Below are positions 7,334-16,900 of a stretch of DNA of 44,039 nucleotides, in pieces. The DNA is from Bdellovibrionales bacterium (GTDB lineage Bacteria > Bdellovibrionota > Bdellovibrionia > Bdellovibrionales > JAMPXM01). The notes under the pieces are model-generated. The model worked only from the letters and a program-made list of their open reading frames with translations, did not search any database and was not told where the DNA came from. Where the stretch lies: contig SYLX01000196.1 in NCBI GenBank assembly GCA_005808505.1, forward strand, positions 1 to 44,039. Direction: 5' to 3'. Numbering within the stretch: position 1 is the first letter of the stretch; the number at the start of each line of letters is the position of its first letter. The translations under genes were made by a program, and so were the position numbers.

Positions 7334-9811
7334 ATGATTTTCCATCTAGCACTGCGTGAGCTCCGCTTCTCTGGTCCTAAACTTCGTCTCGTTATCCTCA
7401 TTCTTTTTCTTGGCTTTCTGGGCCCTCTCTTCTCAAGTGCGTTGAAGTCCTCGGTTGCCGACTATCTAAAAGAACGCTCGCGCGGATTACTTGCGGCGGA
7501 TTTGGCCGTGAGTTCGACAAAGCCGTTCGAAGAAAAAACAAAAGCCGAAATACTCAAAGCTCTCGATCCGGTTCGGTCGGTCGAACAAACGGAATTCGTG
7601 ACGATGGCACGAGGACGCGACGTGGCCACTCTCGTTGAAGTCAACGGAGTTGAAGGAGCCTTCCCGATCTACGGCGCCTACAAAGTCGAAGGCGGCGGGG
7701 AGCTGAAAAATTCAGAGCCTTTGCAGAGCGAAAAAATAGCGTGGGTCTTTCCCGAGGTTCTAGCCCAGCTTGGCTTGAAGAATGGCGAAAATATCGGAAT
7801 CGGAAAAGCGGAGTTCACGATTCGTGAAGTTCTCAACGATGCGCCAGGAGCAGGGCGAGCTGCGGGATTCGCGCCGCGCGTTTACATCGCGCGAAAGTTC
7901 ATTCCCGACACGGGCTTGACCCAATACGGAGCGCAGGTTTTTCACCGCATCTTCGTTGAGCTAAAACCGGGAGTAACTCCCGAAGACGTAAAACTCACGT
8001 ACTCAGATCCTGATATATTTGTCCGTACACCTGACGATTCTACAAGAGGCTTCGAAAGATTTTTTAGCTTCTTTAACCTCTATCTCGTGGCGATCACGAT
8101 GATCGTGTTCGCACTTTCTTGGGTCAGTGCCTTCTACATCTTGCAGATCTTTTTGCAGGAGCGTTTGAAGAACGCGGCCGTTTTCATGATCAATGGTGGC
8201 TCAAGGCTGTCGGCCGCCTTGCTCTACGCGCTTCAAGTTTTCCTCGTGATGGCTCTTTCGTTCGTCGCGGCGGGTCTCGTGGTGGAAGTTGTCGCGTATC
8301 TCGCAAATCTCACCTTCGTCAGCGAATTCCCGGAAGGTTTCACACTTCGAGTCGCGCTGCGGGATTGGGCAACTCTCGGCGCGGTGGCCACGGTTTCGGC
8401 GTTCGCGTTTAATGCGCCTTTTTTCGTCCGTTTACGCTTTATGAAGATGCAGACTCTCCTCGGAGAAAATGCGTTGGGCATCGAGCGACTACCGCGGATG
8501 ACCGCGCTTGTTAGCTACGCTCCGCTTTTGATTGTTTTCTTGGGACTCGCAACTTGGCTCATGGATTCGCTTCGCGATGCTCTTCGCCTCGGCGGAGGCA
8601 TGGCCGGAGCCGCTCTCGTCGGGTGGTTTGCGGGTCGAGTGTTGTTTAAGGCATTCTTCCAAAGCGTGAAGACCACGCCCGGCTACACGCGGCTAGTTGC
8701 GACGTCACTCTCAAGGAGCCGGTTCGGTGTAAATCTCTGTTTCTTAGCTCTCGTATTGGTTGGTCTATCGCTCAACCTGGTGCCGCATCTTTTGCAAAGT
8801 GTGGTGGAAGAAATCAGGCCCCTTGAAGGCAAAGAAGTTCCTTCCCTGTTTTTATTCAACATCCCAGAATCCTCGCTTGAGGACGTGCAAACGTTCGCTG
8901 CCTCACAGACAATTGAGTTGCGTTATCTTTCACCTTTGATCCTCGGTCGCCTTCTGAAGGTGAACGGGGAGCCGACGAAAAGTGATCAGCTTCAACGCTT
9001 TCCGGTTCGCCTCTCGTCGCGTCCCGAGAGAATTCCTTCTGAGACGTTGGTAGAAGGCAATGAACTCCCCAAGACGTTTGATTCCGCGAGCGAGGCGGTC
9101 CCCGAAGTTTCGATTGAAATGCGCTTTGCGGAACGAAACGGGTTTAAACTCGGCGATGTTCTCGAATTCGATATTCAAAGTGTTCCGATTCAAGCCAAGA
9201 TCACCAGCATCCGCCGCGTGAAGTGGACGACGTTTAATCCCAACTTCTTCATCATGTTTCAGCCGGGTGTTCTCGACGATGCGCCAAAAACGTATATCGC
9301 AAACGTCAACATGGCGGGTGGTGATGCAAAAAAAGTAGGCGTTCAATACGAACTTACGAAAAGATTCCCGGATATCTCGGTGATCGATATTGGTCGCACG
9401 ATTTCGCGTGTTCTCGAAATCGCCAGATCCGTGATTGGGCCCGTGACCGCGGCAGCCTGGATCGCCGTCGTGATGAGTTTTTTAATTCTCCTCGGCGTGA
9501 TCTCGCACAACTTGAAGTTGCGAGATGCGGAAGTCGACATCGAGAAGCTTTTAGGTGCCGACGCTCCTCTCATTCGGCGTTTGATTGTAGGTGAGTACGC
9601 AGTGACGGCGATTTTCGCGTGGATCGTTGGTGCTGGTTCTGCGCTCGCTCTCGCTTGGGCCGTGACCTTCCAGGCCCTAGAAATTCCGCTCAAAATCTCG
9701 TGGATCGCGATCTCTGGTTCATTGGCATTGACGGTCCTCGCGACAATGCTCGTGGCTTACATCAGTTGCACCCGCGTGCTCCATCTGCGTGGAACGAGTC
9801 GGAAGTTATGA
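7334..9811 (+). CDS. ybbP: Large FtsX-type ABC permease, YbbP-like
   Basis: An 825-residue inner-membrane permease, near the length of E. coli YbbP. An N-terminal membrane helix is followed by a periplasmic domain of about 200 residues. Then come a cluster of membrane helices in FtsX arrangement (about residues 245-380), further helices, a second periplasmic domain, and a C-terminal FtsX-like block with the conserved-looking LRDAEVDIEKLLGAD coupling segment. Two FtsX units in one chain fit the YbbP family. AAGGA lies upstream of ATG 7334. It is the partner of the preceding ATPase; the substrate is unknown. The stop overlaps the next start as ATGA. Confidence 0.9.
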   Translation: MIFHLALRELRFSGPKLRLVILILFLGFLGPLFSSALKSSVADYLKERSRGLLAADLAVSSTKPFEEKTKAEILKALDPVRSVEQTEFVTMARGRDVATLVEVNGVEGAFPIYGAYKVEGGGELKNSEPLQSEKIAWVFPEVLAQLGLKNGENIGIGKAEFTIREVLNDAPGAGRAAGFAPRVYIARKFIPDTGLTQYGAQVFHRIFVELKPGVTPEDVKLTYSDPDIFVRTPDDSTRGFERFFSFFNLYLVAITMIVFALSWVSAFYILQIFLQERLKNAAVFMINGGSRLSAALLYALQVFLVMALSFVAAGLVVEVVAYLANLTFVSEFPEGFTLRVALRDWATLGAVATVSAFAFNAPFFVRLRFMKMQTLLGENALGIERLPRMTALVSYAPLLIVFLGLATWLMDSLRDALRLGGGMAGAALVGWFAGRVLFKAFFQSVKTTPGYTRLVATSLSRSRFGVNLCFLALVLVGLSLNLVPHLLQSVVEEIRPLEGKEVPSLFLFNIPESSLEDVQTFAASQTIELRYLSPLILGRLLKVNGEPTKSDQLQRFPVRLSSRPERIPSETLVEGNELPKTFDSASEAVPEVSIEMRFAERNGFKLGDVLEFDIQSVPIQAKITSIRRVKWTTFNPNFFIMFQPGVLDDAPKTYIANVNMAGGDAKKVGVQYELTKRFPDISVIDIGRTISRVLEIARSVIGPVTAAAWIAVVMSFLILLGVISHNLKLRDAEVDIEKLLGADAPLIRRLIVGEYAVTAIFAWIVGAGSALALAWAVTFQALEIPLKISWIAISGSLALTVLATMLVAYISCTRVLHLRGTSRKL

Positions 9812-10680
9812 TCACCCGCGCGTTGATCCTAGCCGCATTTCTCCTTTTGCTCCCGGGTTGTTCATCACTCCTGTATTACCCCTATGACGGGTTTGCGGTG
9901 AGCCCAGCGAAAATGAAGCATGCGCCTGAAGATATCGTCATCGAAACCGAAGACGGCACGAAGATTCACGCTTGGTACTTCAAAGCGCCAACCAAGCCAA
10001 AGGGGACACTTCTCTTTTTTCACGGAAACGCGCAGAACCTGACGACCCACTTTTACAACCTCTATTGGATCCTTGAACAAGGTTACGACTACTTAATCTT
10101 CGATTATCGCGGCTACGGGATGTCGGAAGGGAAACCGAACCCAGAAGGAACGCTCAAAGATGGAAAAGCAGCCCTTCGTTGGATCGCGAAACATAAGAGA
10201 ACAAAGTCACTCTATCTTTTCGGTCAAAGTTTAGGAGGAGCCGTTCTTCTTCGTACCGCTTGCGATCTAAAAGGTGAGGTGGCATTTGACCGCATCGTGG
10301 TTGATTCGACGTTCTCCTCTTACAAACGAGCGGGACAAAAACTTCTCTCGCGCTCCTGGATCACGTGGGCCTTTCAGTGGCTGCCGTTTCTCGTTTTAAG
10401 TGACGAGTACGCTCCAAAAGCTTGCGTTGAGACACTTTCGCCAACTCCGCTCCTGGTCGTTCACGGGACAGATGATCCCACCATCGCCTTCTCGCTCGGT
10501 GAGAAAATTTATGAAACCGCGCGCGAGCCCAAAGAGTTTTGGCGTGTCGAAGGCGGCAAGCATACGGACTTCTTATTTCGCGATCATAATCAGTTTCAAT
10601 CGAAGTTAATTACTTGGCTCGAGACGCCGGTGCGTCCTCAAAGCGAGGTGGAAAGCATCGACCCCTTAACTGGTCACTAA
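9808..10680 (+). CDS. Alpha/beta-hydrolase lipoprotein (COG1073-like)
   Basis: A 290-residue alpha/beta-hydrolase with an N-terminal lipoprotein signal ending LLLLPGC (lipobox L-P-G-C). Catalytic features are the oxyanion segment LFFHGNAQN, the motif FDYRGYGMSEG, the nucleophile elbow GQSLGG, the acid in VHGTDDPT and the histidine in GGKHTDF. It resembles the ABHD13/ABHD17 and YfhR group (S33-like fold). Its ATG overlaps the ybbP stop (ATGA), so it is the fourth gene of the tesA-ybbA-ybbP unit and probably acts on lipids or esters at a membrane. An upstream in-frame start inside ybbP is ignored because it would hide the signal peptide. Confidence 0.88.
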   Translation: MITRALILAAFLLLLPGCSSLLYYPYDGFAVSPAKMKHAPEDIVIETEDGTKIHAWYFKAPTKPKGTLLFFHGNAQNLTTHFYNLYWILEQGYDYLIFDYRGYGMSEGKPNPEGTLKDGKAALRWIAKHKRTKSLYLFGQSLGGAVLLRTACDLKGEVAFDRIVVDSTFSSYKRAGQKLLSRSWITWAFQWLPFLVLSDEYAPKACVETLSPTPLLVVHGTDDPTIAFSLGEKIYETAREPKEFWRVEGGKHTDFLFRDHNQFQSKLITWLETPVRPQSEVESIDPLTGH

Positions 10681-10746
10681 ACACCAGCTAAACTGCATAA
10701 GTTTTAAGCTGATCTGCGTTGAATCGAGCAATCGCTTAGTTTTTTA

Positions 10747-10775
10747 TTGCCATCGTCGAGCGTGTTTTCTCTAAT
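10747..10775 (+). promoter_or_regulatory. Promoter for the DUF3015 pair
   Basis: TTGCCA (10747-10752), a 17-base spacer and TCTAAT (10770-10775) match the sigma-70 consensus at ten of twelve positions. The expected start near 10782 gives a leader of about 29 bases with the GAGGAGG ribosome site just before ATG 10811. Confidence 0.6.
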
Positions 10776-10810
10776 TGACGAGTAATCCCAACTTCCTGAG
10801 GAGGACAACA

Positions 10811-11335
10811 ATGCGGGGTTTCGTACGATTGATGGCGATCCTGGCGCTCATGGCGCCGGTGGCTTTCGCAAACGCGCAAAACAAAAAAGCTAGAAAACAA
10901 TCTCTCGAGCAAGCGGCAAGCGGCCAAGGCTACGGCGTAGCAGGTTGCGGTCTCGGCTCGATCGTCTTTGGTCCCCAAGGCGGACCTGTTCAGATCGTAG
11001 CGGTTACGCTCAACGGGACAGGCATGCAGACTTCGGCGATCACGACTGGAACATCGAACTGCGATATCCCGGAAATGGGACAGCAGGCGGCGCTCTTCAT
11101 CGAGATCAACCAAGAGAACGTGCGCACTGAACTCGCCCGCGGTCAGGGCGAAACGGTTTCCAGCCTCGCTTACATTCTCAAGTGCAGCGACTCTCAGCTC
11201 TTCGGTACGAAGATGCGTGAGAACTACGGCACGATCCTCGAGAACGGCATCTCGACTTACGAGACAACTCGCCGTATCTTGAAGACAATCGAGAACAACG
11301 CTGATCTCAAAACAACTTGCGAAGCTCAAGGCTGA
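10811..11335 (+). CDS. DUF3015 family secreted protein, copy 1
   Basis: A 174-residue exported protein with a clean signal peptide (MRGFVRLMAILALMAPVAFANAQ). After it come the DUF3015 hallmarks: AGCGLGSIVFG, a repeated NGT/TGT pattern (ITTGTSNCDI) and a paired-cysteine C-terminal half. The function of DUF3015 is unknown; location is periplasm or cell surface by inference. GAGGAGG sits 7 bases before ATG 10811, so that start is preferred over an in-frame ATG 36 bases earlier. It is followed after 14 bases by a second, shorter DUF3015 gene; the two share most motifs and look like a tandem duplication. Confidence 0.88.
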   Translation: MRGFVRLMAILALMAPVAFANAQNKKARKQSLEQAASGQGYGVAGCGLGSIVFGPQGGPVQIVAVTLNGTGMQTSAITTGTSNCDIPEMGQQAALFIEINQENVRTELARGQGETVSSLAYILKCSDSQLFGTKMRENYGTILENGISTYETTRRILKTIENNADLKTTCEAQG

Positions 11336-11349
11336 GAAGGAGGACGCGC

Positions 11350-11820
11350 ATGAAATTCGCTAACATTCTTTTGGCTGCCTTCGCTCTCGTTGTTTCGTCG
11401 CAAGCTTTTGCGAAAACTGGCAAAATCGGTCCCGCAGGTTGCGGTCTCGGTAACATGGTTTTCGGTCACAAGGACATGCAAGTTCTTGCAGCGACTACTA
11501 ACGGTTCCACTTACAACCAACTTTTCGGTATCACGACCGGAACTTTGGATTGCGGACCCGGCGTTTTCGGCTCGGCAATGTACAACTACGTTGAGTCGAA
11601 CAAAGTCGCTCTCGAAAAAGACATCTCGCGCGGACAAGGCGAAGCCGTCGTTGCTCTCGCTGAAGTTTCGGGCTGCAAAAACCAATCGGCTCTCGGCGCT
11701 GCTCTCCAAGGCCGCTACGAAGAGATTTTCCCCAAGGCTGACGTTTCGGCTCTCCAGGTGACTGAGACGATCCAAAAAGTCATCCGCGAAAATCCTGCAG
11801 TTTGCGCTCCTCTCTCTTAA
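11350..11820 (+). CDS. DUF3015 family secreted protein, copy 2
   Basis: A 156-residue paralogue of the preceding protein. It has a signal peptide (MKFANILLAAFALVVSSQAFA) and then PAGCGLGNMVFG, GITTGTLDCG, ISRGQGEAVVAL and a C-terminal cysteine, each aligning with copy 1 (for example ARGQGETVSSL). Cysteine positions are largely conserved, suggesting disulfides. AAGGAGGA lies just before ATG 11350, and the gene starts 14 bases after the stop of copy 1, so the pair is one operon. The stop codon lies inside a long inverted repeat (11814-11840), and a terminator follows. Confidence 0.88.
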   Translation: MKFANILLAAFALVVSSQAFAKTGKIGPAGCGLGNMVFGHKDMQVLAATTNGSTYNQLFGITTGTLDCGPGVFGSAMYNYVESNKVALEKDISRGQGEAVVALAEVSGCKNQSALGAALQGRYEEIFPKADVSALQVTETIQKVIRENPAVCAPLS

Positions 11821-11840
11821 GTGCCTAAGGCATTTAAGAG
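11814..11840 (+). repeat. 12-bp inverted repeat across the DUF3015 stop codon
   Basis: CTCTTAAGTGCC and GGCATTTAAGAG pair over 12 positions with one G-U, around a TAA loop. There is no T-run, so it is not an intrinsic terminator by itself. It may protect the 3' end or pause polymerase before the terminator about 35 bases on. Confidence 0.55.
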
Positions 11841-11876
11841 TTGCGTAAGCTCTTGAGATTTCCTGCGGGAAATGTG

Positions 11877-11913
11877 AAAAAGGCTGCGGATGTCACAATT
11901 CGCAGCCTTTTTT
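11877..11913 (+). terminator. Terminator overlapping the DUF4105 start codon
   Basis: A perfect 12-bp stem (AAAAAGGCTGCG / CGCAGCCTTTTT) encloses a 12-base loop (11889-11900) and runs into six T. It is a typical intrinsic terminator for the DUF3015 operon. The likely ATG of the next gene (11890) lies in its loop, and the 3' arm encodes that gene's signal peptide. Confidence 0.8.
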
Positions 11914-13860
11914 CTTTTGTTCGCGGCAACGGTCATCGCGTCTCTGGCCGATTGTTCTTTGGCGCATTCTTCAACAGCCACTTCGTCTTCGGACGCTGCG
12001 GCTCCGTTCATCGCGAAGGCGATTGAACGCCGACTTCATGAACGTGAAGAGTGGCGTAGGCTAGTTCACTATCGAAAAAGATCCTTCGGCTTAGGTTGGC
12101 AGAGCGAAGCGGATAACAAACGCTTCTTCCTCGCTGAAAACGGTAAAGACGATCCGCGAGCCGAACTTGTCGAAACTCTCAAGCTCGGTTTTACGAATCA
12201 GCTTCTTCCGCCCGCAAGGGAGGGGGCTCCGTCCTTGACGGCTCGTTGCCAGTTCCCGGCGCGTTGGTCGTGGCTTGCGCAAGAGCTTGCGATTTCTGAC
12301 TCCCTTTTGCCTACTAACGACTGCTCTCCTTACTTCGCGTTCCGAGATCGAGTGCGTCCGCTTTCAGCGACCTTGATCTTCTCGGGTTACTACGTAAACA
12401 ATCCGTCGTCAGCGTTCGGGCATCTTCTCTTGCGTTTGAACCGCAGTGATCGCTCAAAAGGCGCCTCCGGATCTGAACTTCTCGATAACGGCGTGAACTA
12501 CGCCGCCGTGAACACGGTATCGAATCCTGTTCTTTACGCGATTTATGGTCTGACCGGCGTTTTTGAAGGGAGCTTCAGCTCCATCCCGTACTATTACAAG
12601 GTCCGCGAATACAGTGACTACGAATCGCGTGATCTCTGGGAGTACGAACTTGATCTCACTCGCGAAGAACTCGATCGCCTTGTGGCGCATCTTTGGGAGC
12701 TCGGATCGACTCATTTTGATTACTTCTACTTAACGGAAAACTGCGCCTACCATCTTCTTGCGGCTCTTGAGGCTGCGGCTCCTCGCACGAACCTCCTCGA
12801 TCGCATCCCTTTCTACGTCATTCCGGTGGATGCGGTAAAAGCGGTTACGGAAGAGCCCGGTCTCGTCAAGCGAGTGGATTATCGACCCTCTACGCAACGG
12901 ATATTGCGTGAGCGTTACTCTCTTCTTTCTAAAGAAGAGAAAGCGCGCTTTCTCAAAATTCGTGATCAAGCAAAGCCGGCAGAGGAAGTTAAAGATCTTC
13001 CGCCCGAGAGTGCTGCGCGCGTTCTCGACACGGTTTTAGATCACATCGATCACAAACATTTTAAAGAGCTGATCCTTAAGACAAACCAGAGTGCCATTGA
13101 TCAAAAGCAGAATGTTTTGGTCGCGCGGAGTCGACTGCCTGCAGGTGGGCAGGTGCAAATTGAAGTGGGTGAGAAAGACTACCCGCACAAGAGTCACGAC
13201 TCGCTCCGCTGGTATCTTGGATTTGGAAACCAAAAAATTGATACTCGCGACAATGAAACTTTCCTTGAAGGTGAAGTCCGTTTCGCGCTTCACGATATTC
13301 ACGATCCGCTCGATGGGTACCTGGCGTACTCGACCGTTGAGTTCTTCAAAGTTCGGGCGCGCTACTACACAAAACCGAGTCGGGGAGAGCTGACCAACTA
13401 CACCCTCTTCACCGCGAGTAACTTGGCTCCCTTCTCAAATCTAAATTCGAGCAGGGCATGGCGCGTGCAGATGGCGGCCCACCGGGTGCGCGACCGTCGC
13501 TGCGAGAATTGCTTAGCGGCCGTCACACAAGGTTTGATGGGATACAGCTGGGCGCCAGCACAAACTCTCGTTGTTTATGGTTTGTTAGGTGGTTACGGCG
13601 AAACCAGTCCGGATTTCCGTGATGCTAAATGGATCGCGAGTGCGGCGGCAAATCTTGGCTTCCGCTGGAACGTCTATGGACCACTGACACTTGCCGGTGA
13701 GGTCGAAGGCCGCCGGGTCTTCGACCGCGAAACGTTCGATCGGCTGAACACCATGGCAAAGTTGCGCTGGAATGGCTCAACGACACAAGCCTTTGAGCTT
13801 GAGTACCTCCAAGAAGTCGCAACCCAAGAAGCGATTTTGCGTTACATCCGCTATTTCTGA
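11890..13860 (+). CDS. DUF4105 (Lnb N-terminal-like) protein with C-terminal barrel-like part
   Basis: A 656-residue exported protein. The signal peptide (FAAFFLLFAATVIASLA) is followed by a helical segment and then the DUF4105/Lnb_N block: NPSSAFGHLLLR, LWEYELDLT and YFYLTENCAYHLL. The conserved His (FGH) and Cys (ENC) resemble a papain-like catalytic pair, so a peptidase or amidase role is possible but unproven. From about residue 430 to the end it is rich in alternating polar/aromatic strands and ends in Phe, as in outer-membrane beta-barrels. ATG 11890 is the only start that yields a normal signal peptide; its ribosome site is a weak AAGG, and the codon lies in a terminator loop. It is therefore probably read through from, or regulated with, the DUF3015 operon. 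Confidence 0.85.
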   Translation: MSQFAAFFLLFAATVIASLADCSLAHSSTATSSSDAAAPFIAKAIERRLHEREEWRRLVHYRKRSFGLGWQSEADNKRFFLAENGKDDPRAELVETLKLGFTNQLLPPAREGAPSLTARCQFPARWSWLAQELAISDSLLPTNDCSPYFAFRDRVRPLSATLIFSGYYVNNPSSAFGHLLLRLNRSDRSKGASGSELLDNGVNYAAVNTVSNPVLYAIYGLTGVFEGSFSSIPYYYKVREYSDYESRDLWEYELDLTREELDRLVAHLWELGSTHFDYFYLTENCAYHLLAALEAAAPRTNLLDRIPFYVIPVDAVKAVTEEPGLVKRVDYRPSTQRILRERYSLLSKEEKARFLKIRDQAKPAEEVKDLPPESAARVLDTVLDHIDHKHFKELILKTNQSAIDQKQNVLVARSRLPAGGQVQIEVGEKDYPHKSHDSLRWYLGFGNQKIDTRDNETFLEGEVRFALHDIHDPLDGYLAYSTVEFFKVRARYYTKPSRGELTNYTLFTASNLAPFSNLNSSRAWRVQMAAHRVRDRRCENCLAAVTQGLMGYSWAPAQTLVVYGLLGGYGETSPDFRDAKWIASAAANLGFRWNVYGPLTLAGEVEGRRVFDRETFDRLNTMAKLRWNGSTTQAFELEYLQEVATQEAILRYIRYF

Positions 13861-13939
13861 ACTGTAGCCCGATCTCACGGTTGACCATCGACAGATGCTT
13901 TCCTTTTGAGGAAGATCAGGAGGTGGAGGCGTTGGACGA

Positions 13940-16900
13940 ATGGCGCAAATGAGCAAGGATGTCTCGTACTCTGAAGGTTACTATCGATCTCCCACTTTAT
14001 CTGATGATCAGATTGTCTTCGTCTCCGAAGATGATCTTTGGACCGTTGACCTAGAAGGCGGCGTTGCGAGGCGTTTAAGTTCTGGGTTAGGCAAAGTCCG
14101 ATCAGCTGCTCTTTCTCCCGACGGACGGTATCTTGCGTTTTCGAGCACCGAAGAAGGTCACGCCGAAGTTTTCATGATGGCGGCCGACGGTGGTGAAGCG
14201 ACGCGAATGACGTATCTTGGTTGCGATACGCGTGTCATCGGGTGGACAAAGACGGGCGAAATTCTTTTCGCAAGTAACCACCAACAAGCATTCGCGCGCC
14301 TAACGGACATTTACGCGCTCTCGCTTGATCACCACGAAATTTCGAAAGTCCCATGTGGCCCGGCAACGCACGTGGATTTCGATGTGAACGGACGCATGGT
14401 CATCGCCCGCCATGGCGGAAGTGATCTTGCGTACTGGAAGCGTTACCGAGGCGGAACCGCCGGCGAGATTTGGATCGATACCAAAGGAGGCGGTGAGTTT
14501 AAGAAATTACTCAAAGCCCCCACGAACAGCGCCCGGCCTTTTTGGGTTGGAAAACGCATCTACTTCATCGCTGATCATGAAGGCACCGGAAACGTCTACT
14601 CGGTGAAAGAAGACGGAACCGACCTCCAACGCCACACCAACCAGCGTGAATACTACGCTCGTGGACTCAACGTTCATGGAACGAAGTTAATTTTCCACGC
14701 AGGTGGTGATCTTTTCGTGCTTGACGCAAAATCAGATCAAGCTCCGCGGAGAGTGAAAGTCGATTATCGAAGTGCGCGAACGCACCTCAATCGGCGTTTC
14801 GTTTCGGCGAGCGCTTATCTCGAAGATTACGAGCTTCATCCAAGTGGTGAGCGAGCCGTCATCTCCGCTCGCGGAAAGACTTTTAATTTCGATCTTTGGC
14901 GTGGCCCTGTCTTTCAACATGGTCAAGAAGGAGCGCTTCGTTACAGGCTCGGTCGATTTTTAAGCGATGGAAAACGTGTGGCGCTCGTCAGCGATGCAGG
15001 CGGGGAGGAAGCGATCGAAATTCACGACCACGAAAATCGCACGGTCGTAGATCGACTCACATCGCTTGATCTTGGACGCACGGTTGAGATGAAGCTCTCG
15101 CCCGTAGCTGATGAGGCGATCATCACGAACCATCGCAATGAGTTGATTTGGGTTGATCTCGTGAAGCGTGAGTCCCGAGTGCTCGATCGCAGTCCGTTTA
15201 CGCGGATCTACGGATTCAACTGGTCACACGACGGCACATACGTTGCGTATAGCTGCTCGGAAGATGAACGCACGAACTCCATTCGCGTCTGTGATCTGAA
15301 GACATGGGCCGTCCATCGAGTCACGCGACCTGTATTGCGTGACATGACTCCGTTCTTTGATCCTCAAGGTGAGTATCTTTACTTCTTGTCTTACCGGGAG
15401 TTTGATCCCGTCTACGACAATCTCCACTTCGACTTGAGTTTCGTTCGCGGCTGTAAACCGTATTTAGTTACTTTGAGAAAAGATGTTCTTTCTCCTTTCT
15501 CGACGGATCATCCCGGTCGGAAAAATGAGAAAGAAAAGAAGTCCGACGTTTCAAAAAATGGCGAGGGCCAGCGACGCCTGGAGATCGATTTCGACGGCAT
15601 CGAAGATCGAATCGTGGCTTTTCCCGTCCCCGACGGGCGCTACGGTCAGCTAGCCGCCACGAAGGAAAAAGTCTACTTCACGCGACTTCCCATCAAAGGA
15701 AGTTTGAAAGGTGATTCTTACGGCGAACCTGCTTCCGACGCGCAGCTTGAAATGTTTGATCTCGAAACCGAGCGCATGGAAACGATCGTCGGCAACATGA
15801 CTTCGTTTCGCTTGTCACGGGATGGGAAGCATCTCACATATCGCTCGGGAAACTCGCTTCGCGTGGTGAAGGCGGGCGAAAAACCTCCCCGCGAAACGGA
15901 TGATTATCGCCGTGGCGGTTGGATCGACCTTGAGCGCGTTCAGGTTCCGGTGCGACCCCGCTCGGAATGGCGGCAGATGTACCGCGAAGCTTGGCGCCTC
16001 CAGCGTGATCACTTTTGGACGGAGGACATGTCCAAGGTCGATTGGGTTCGTGTCTACGAGCGCTATTTACCACTCCTTGACCGAGTTAGTTCTCGATCCG
16101 AAGTCTCCGACGTCATTTGGGAAATGCAGGGTGAACTCGGAACGTCGCATGCCTACGAAATCGGCGGTGATTACCGCTCAAGCCCGCATTATGGTGTGGG
16201 CTTCTTGGGCATTGAATGTGCTTTTGACGAAACCGAAAATGCTTATCGACTCATGAAAGTGATGAAAGGCGATATTTGGGACGACACTTGTTCATCACCG
16301 CTCGCGCGGGCGGGAGTTGGATTAGAAAAAGGAGATCTTCTCGTTGCGATTGATGGACAGCCGCTCTCGCGCGATCACAAACCGCATCAGTGCCTTTTGC
16401 ATCGTGCCGGTAAAGAAGTATCAGTGAGCTTTAAGAAAAAAGGGCGCGGGGAAGTTAAAACACTCGCGATTAAAACATTACGATCAGAGCAGTACCTACG
16501 CTACCGTGAGTGGGTCGAGGCCAATCGTCGGTTTGTCTACGAACGAAGTGCGGGTCGGATCGGTTACCTCCACGTGCCGAACATGGGACCTTTCGGTTAC
16601 TCCGAGTTTCATCGAGCATTCCTCACCGAAATCGACCGCGACGGCTTGATCATTGACGTTCGTTTCAACGGTGGCGGTCACGTTTCGCAGCTCTTGCTTG
16701 AAAAGCTTGCGCGGCGCCGGATTGGTTATTCGAAGTCGCGTTGGTTCGGAGCTTACCCTTATCCAACCGAATCGCCTGCGGGTCCGATGGTTGCGCTCAC
16801 GAACGAGTATGCCGGCTCAGACGGGGATATCTTCTCCCACTCATTTAAGCTCATGAAACTGGGTCCTTTGATTGGAAAGCGGACTTGGGGCGGCGTCATC

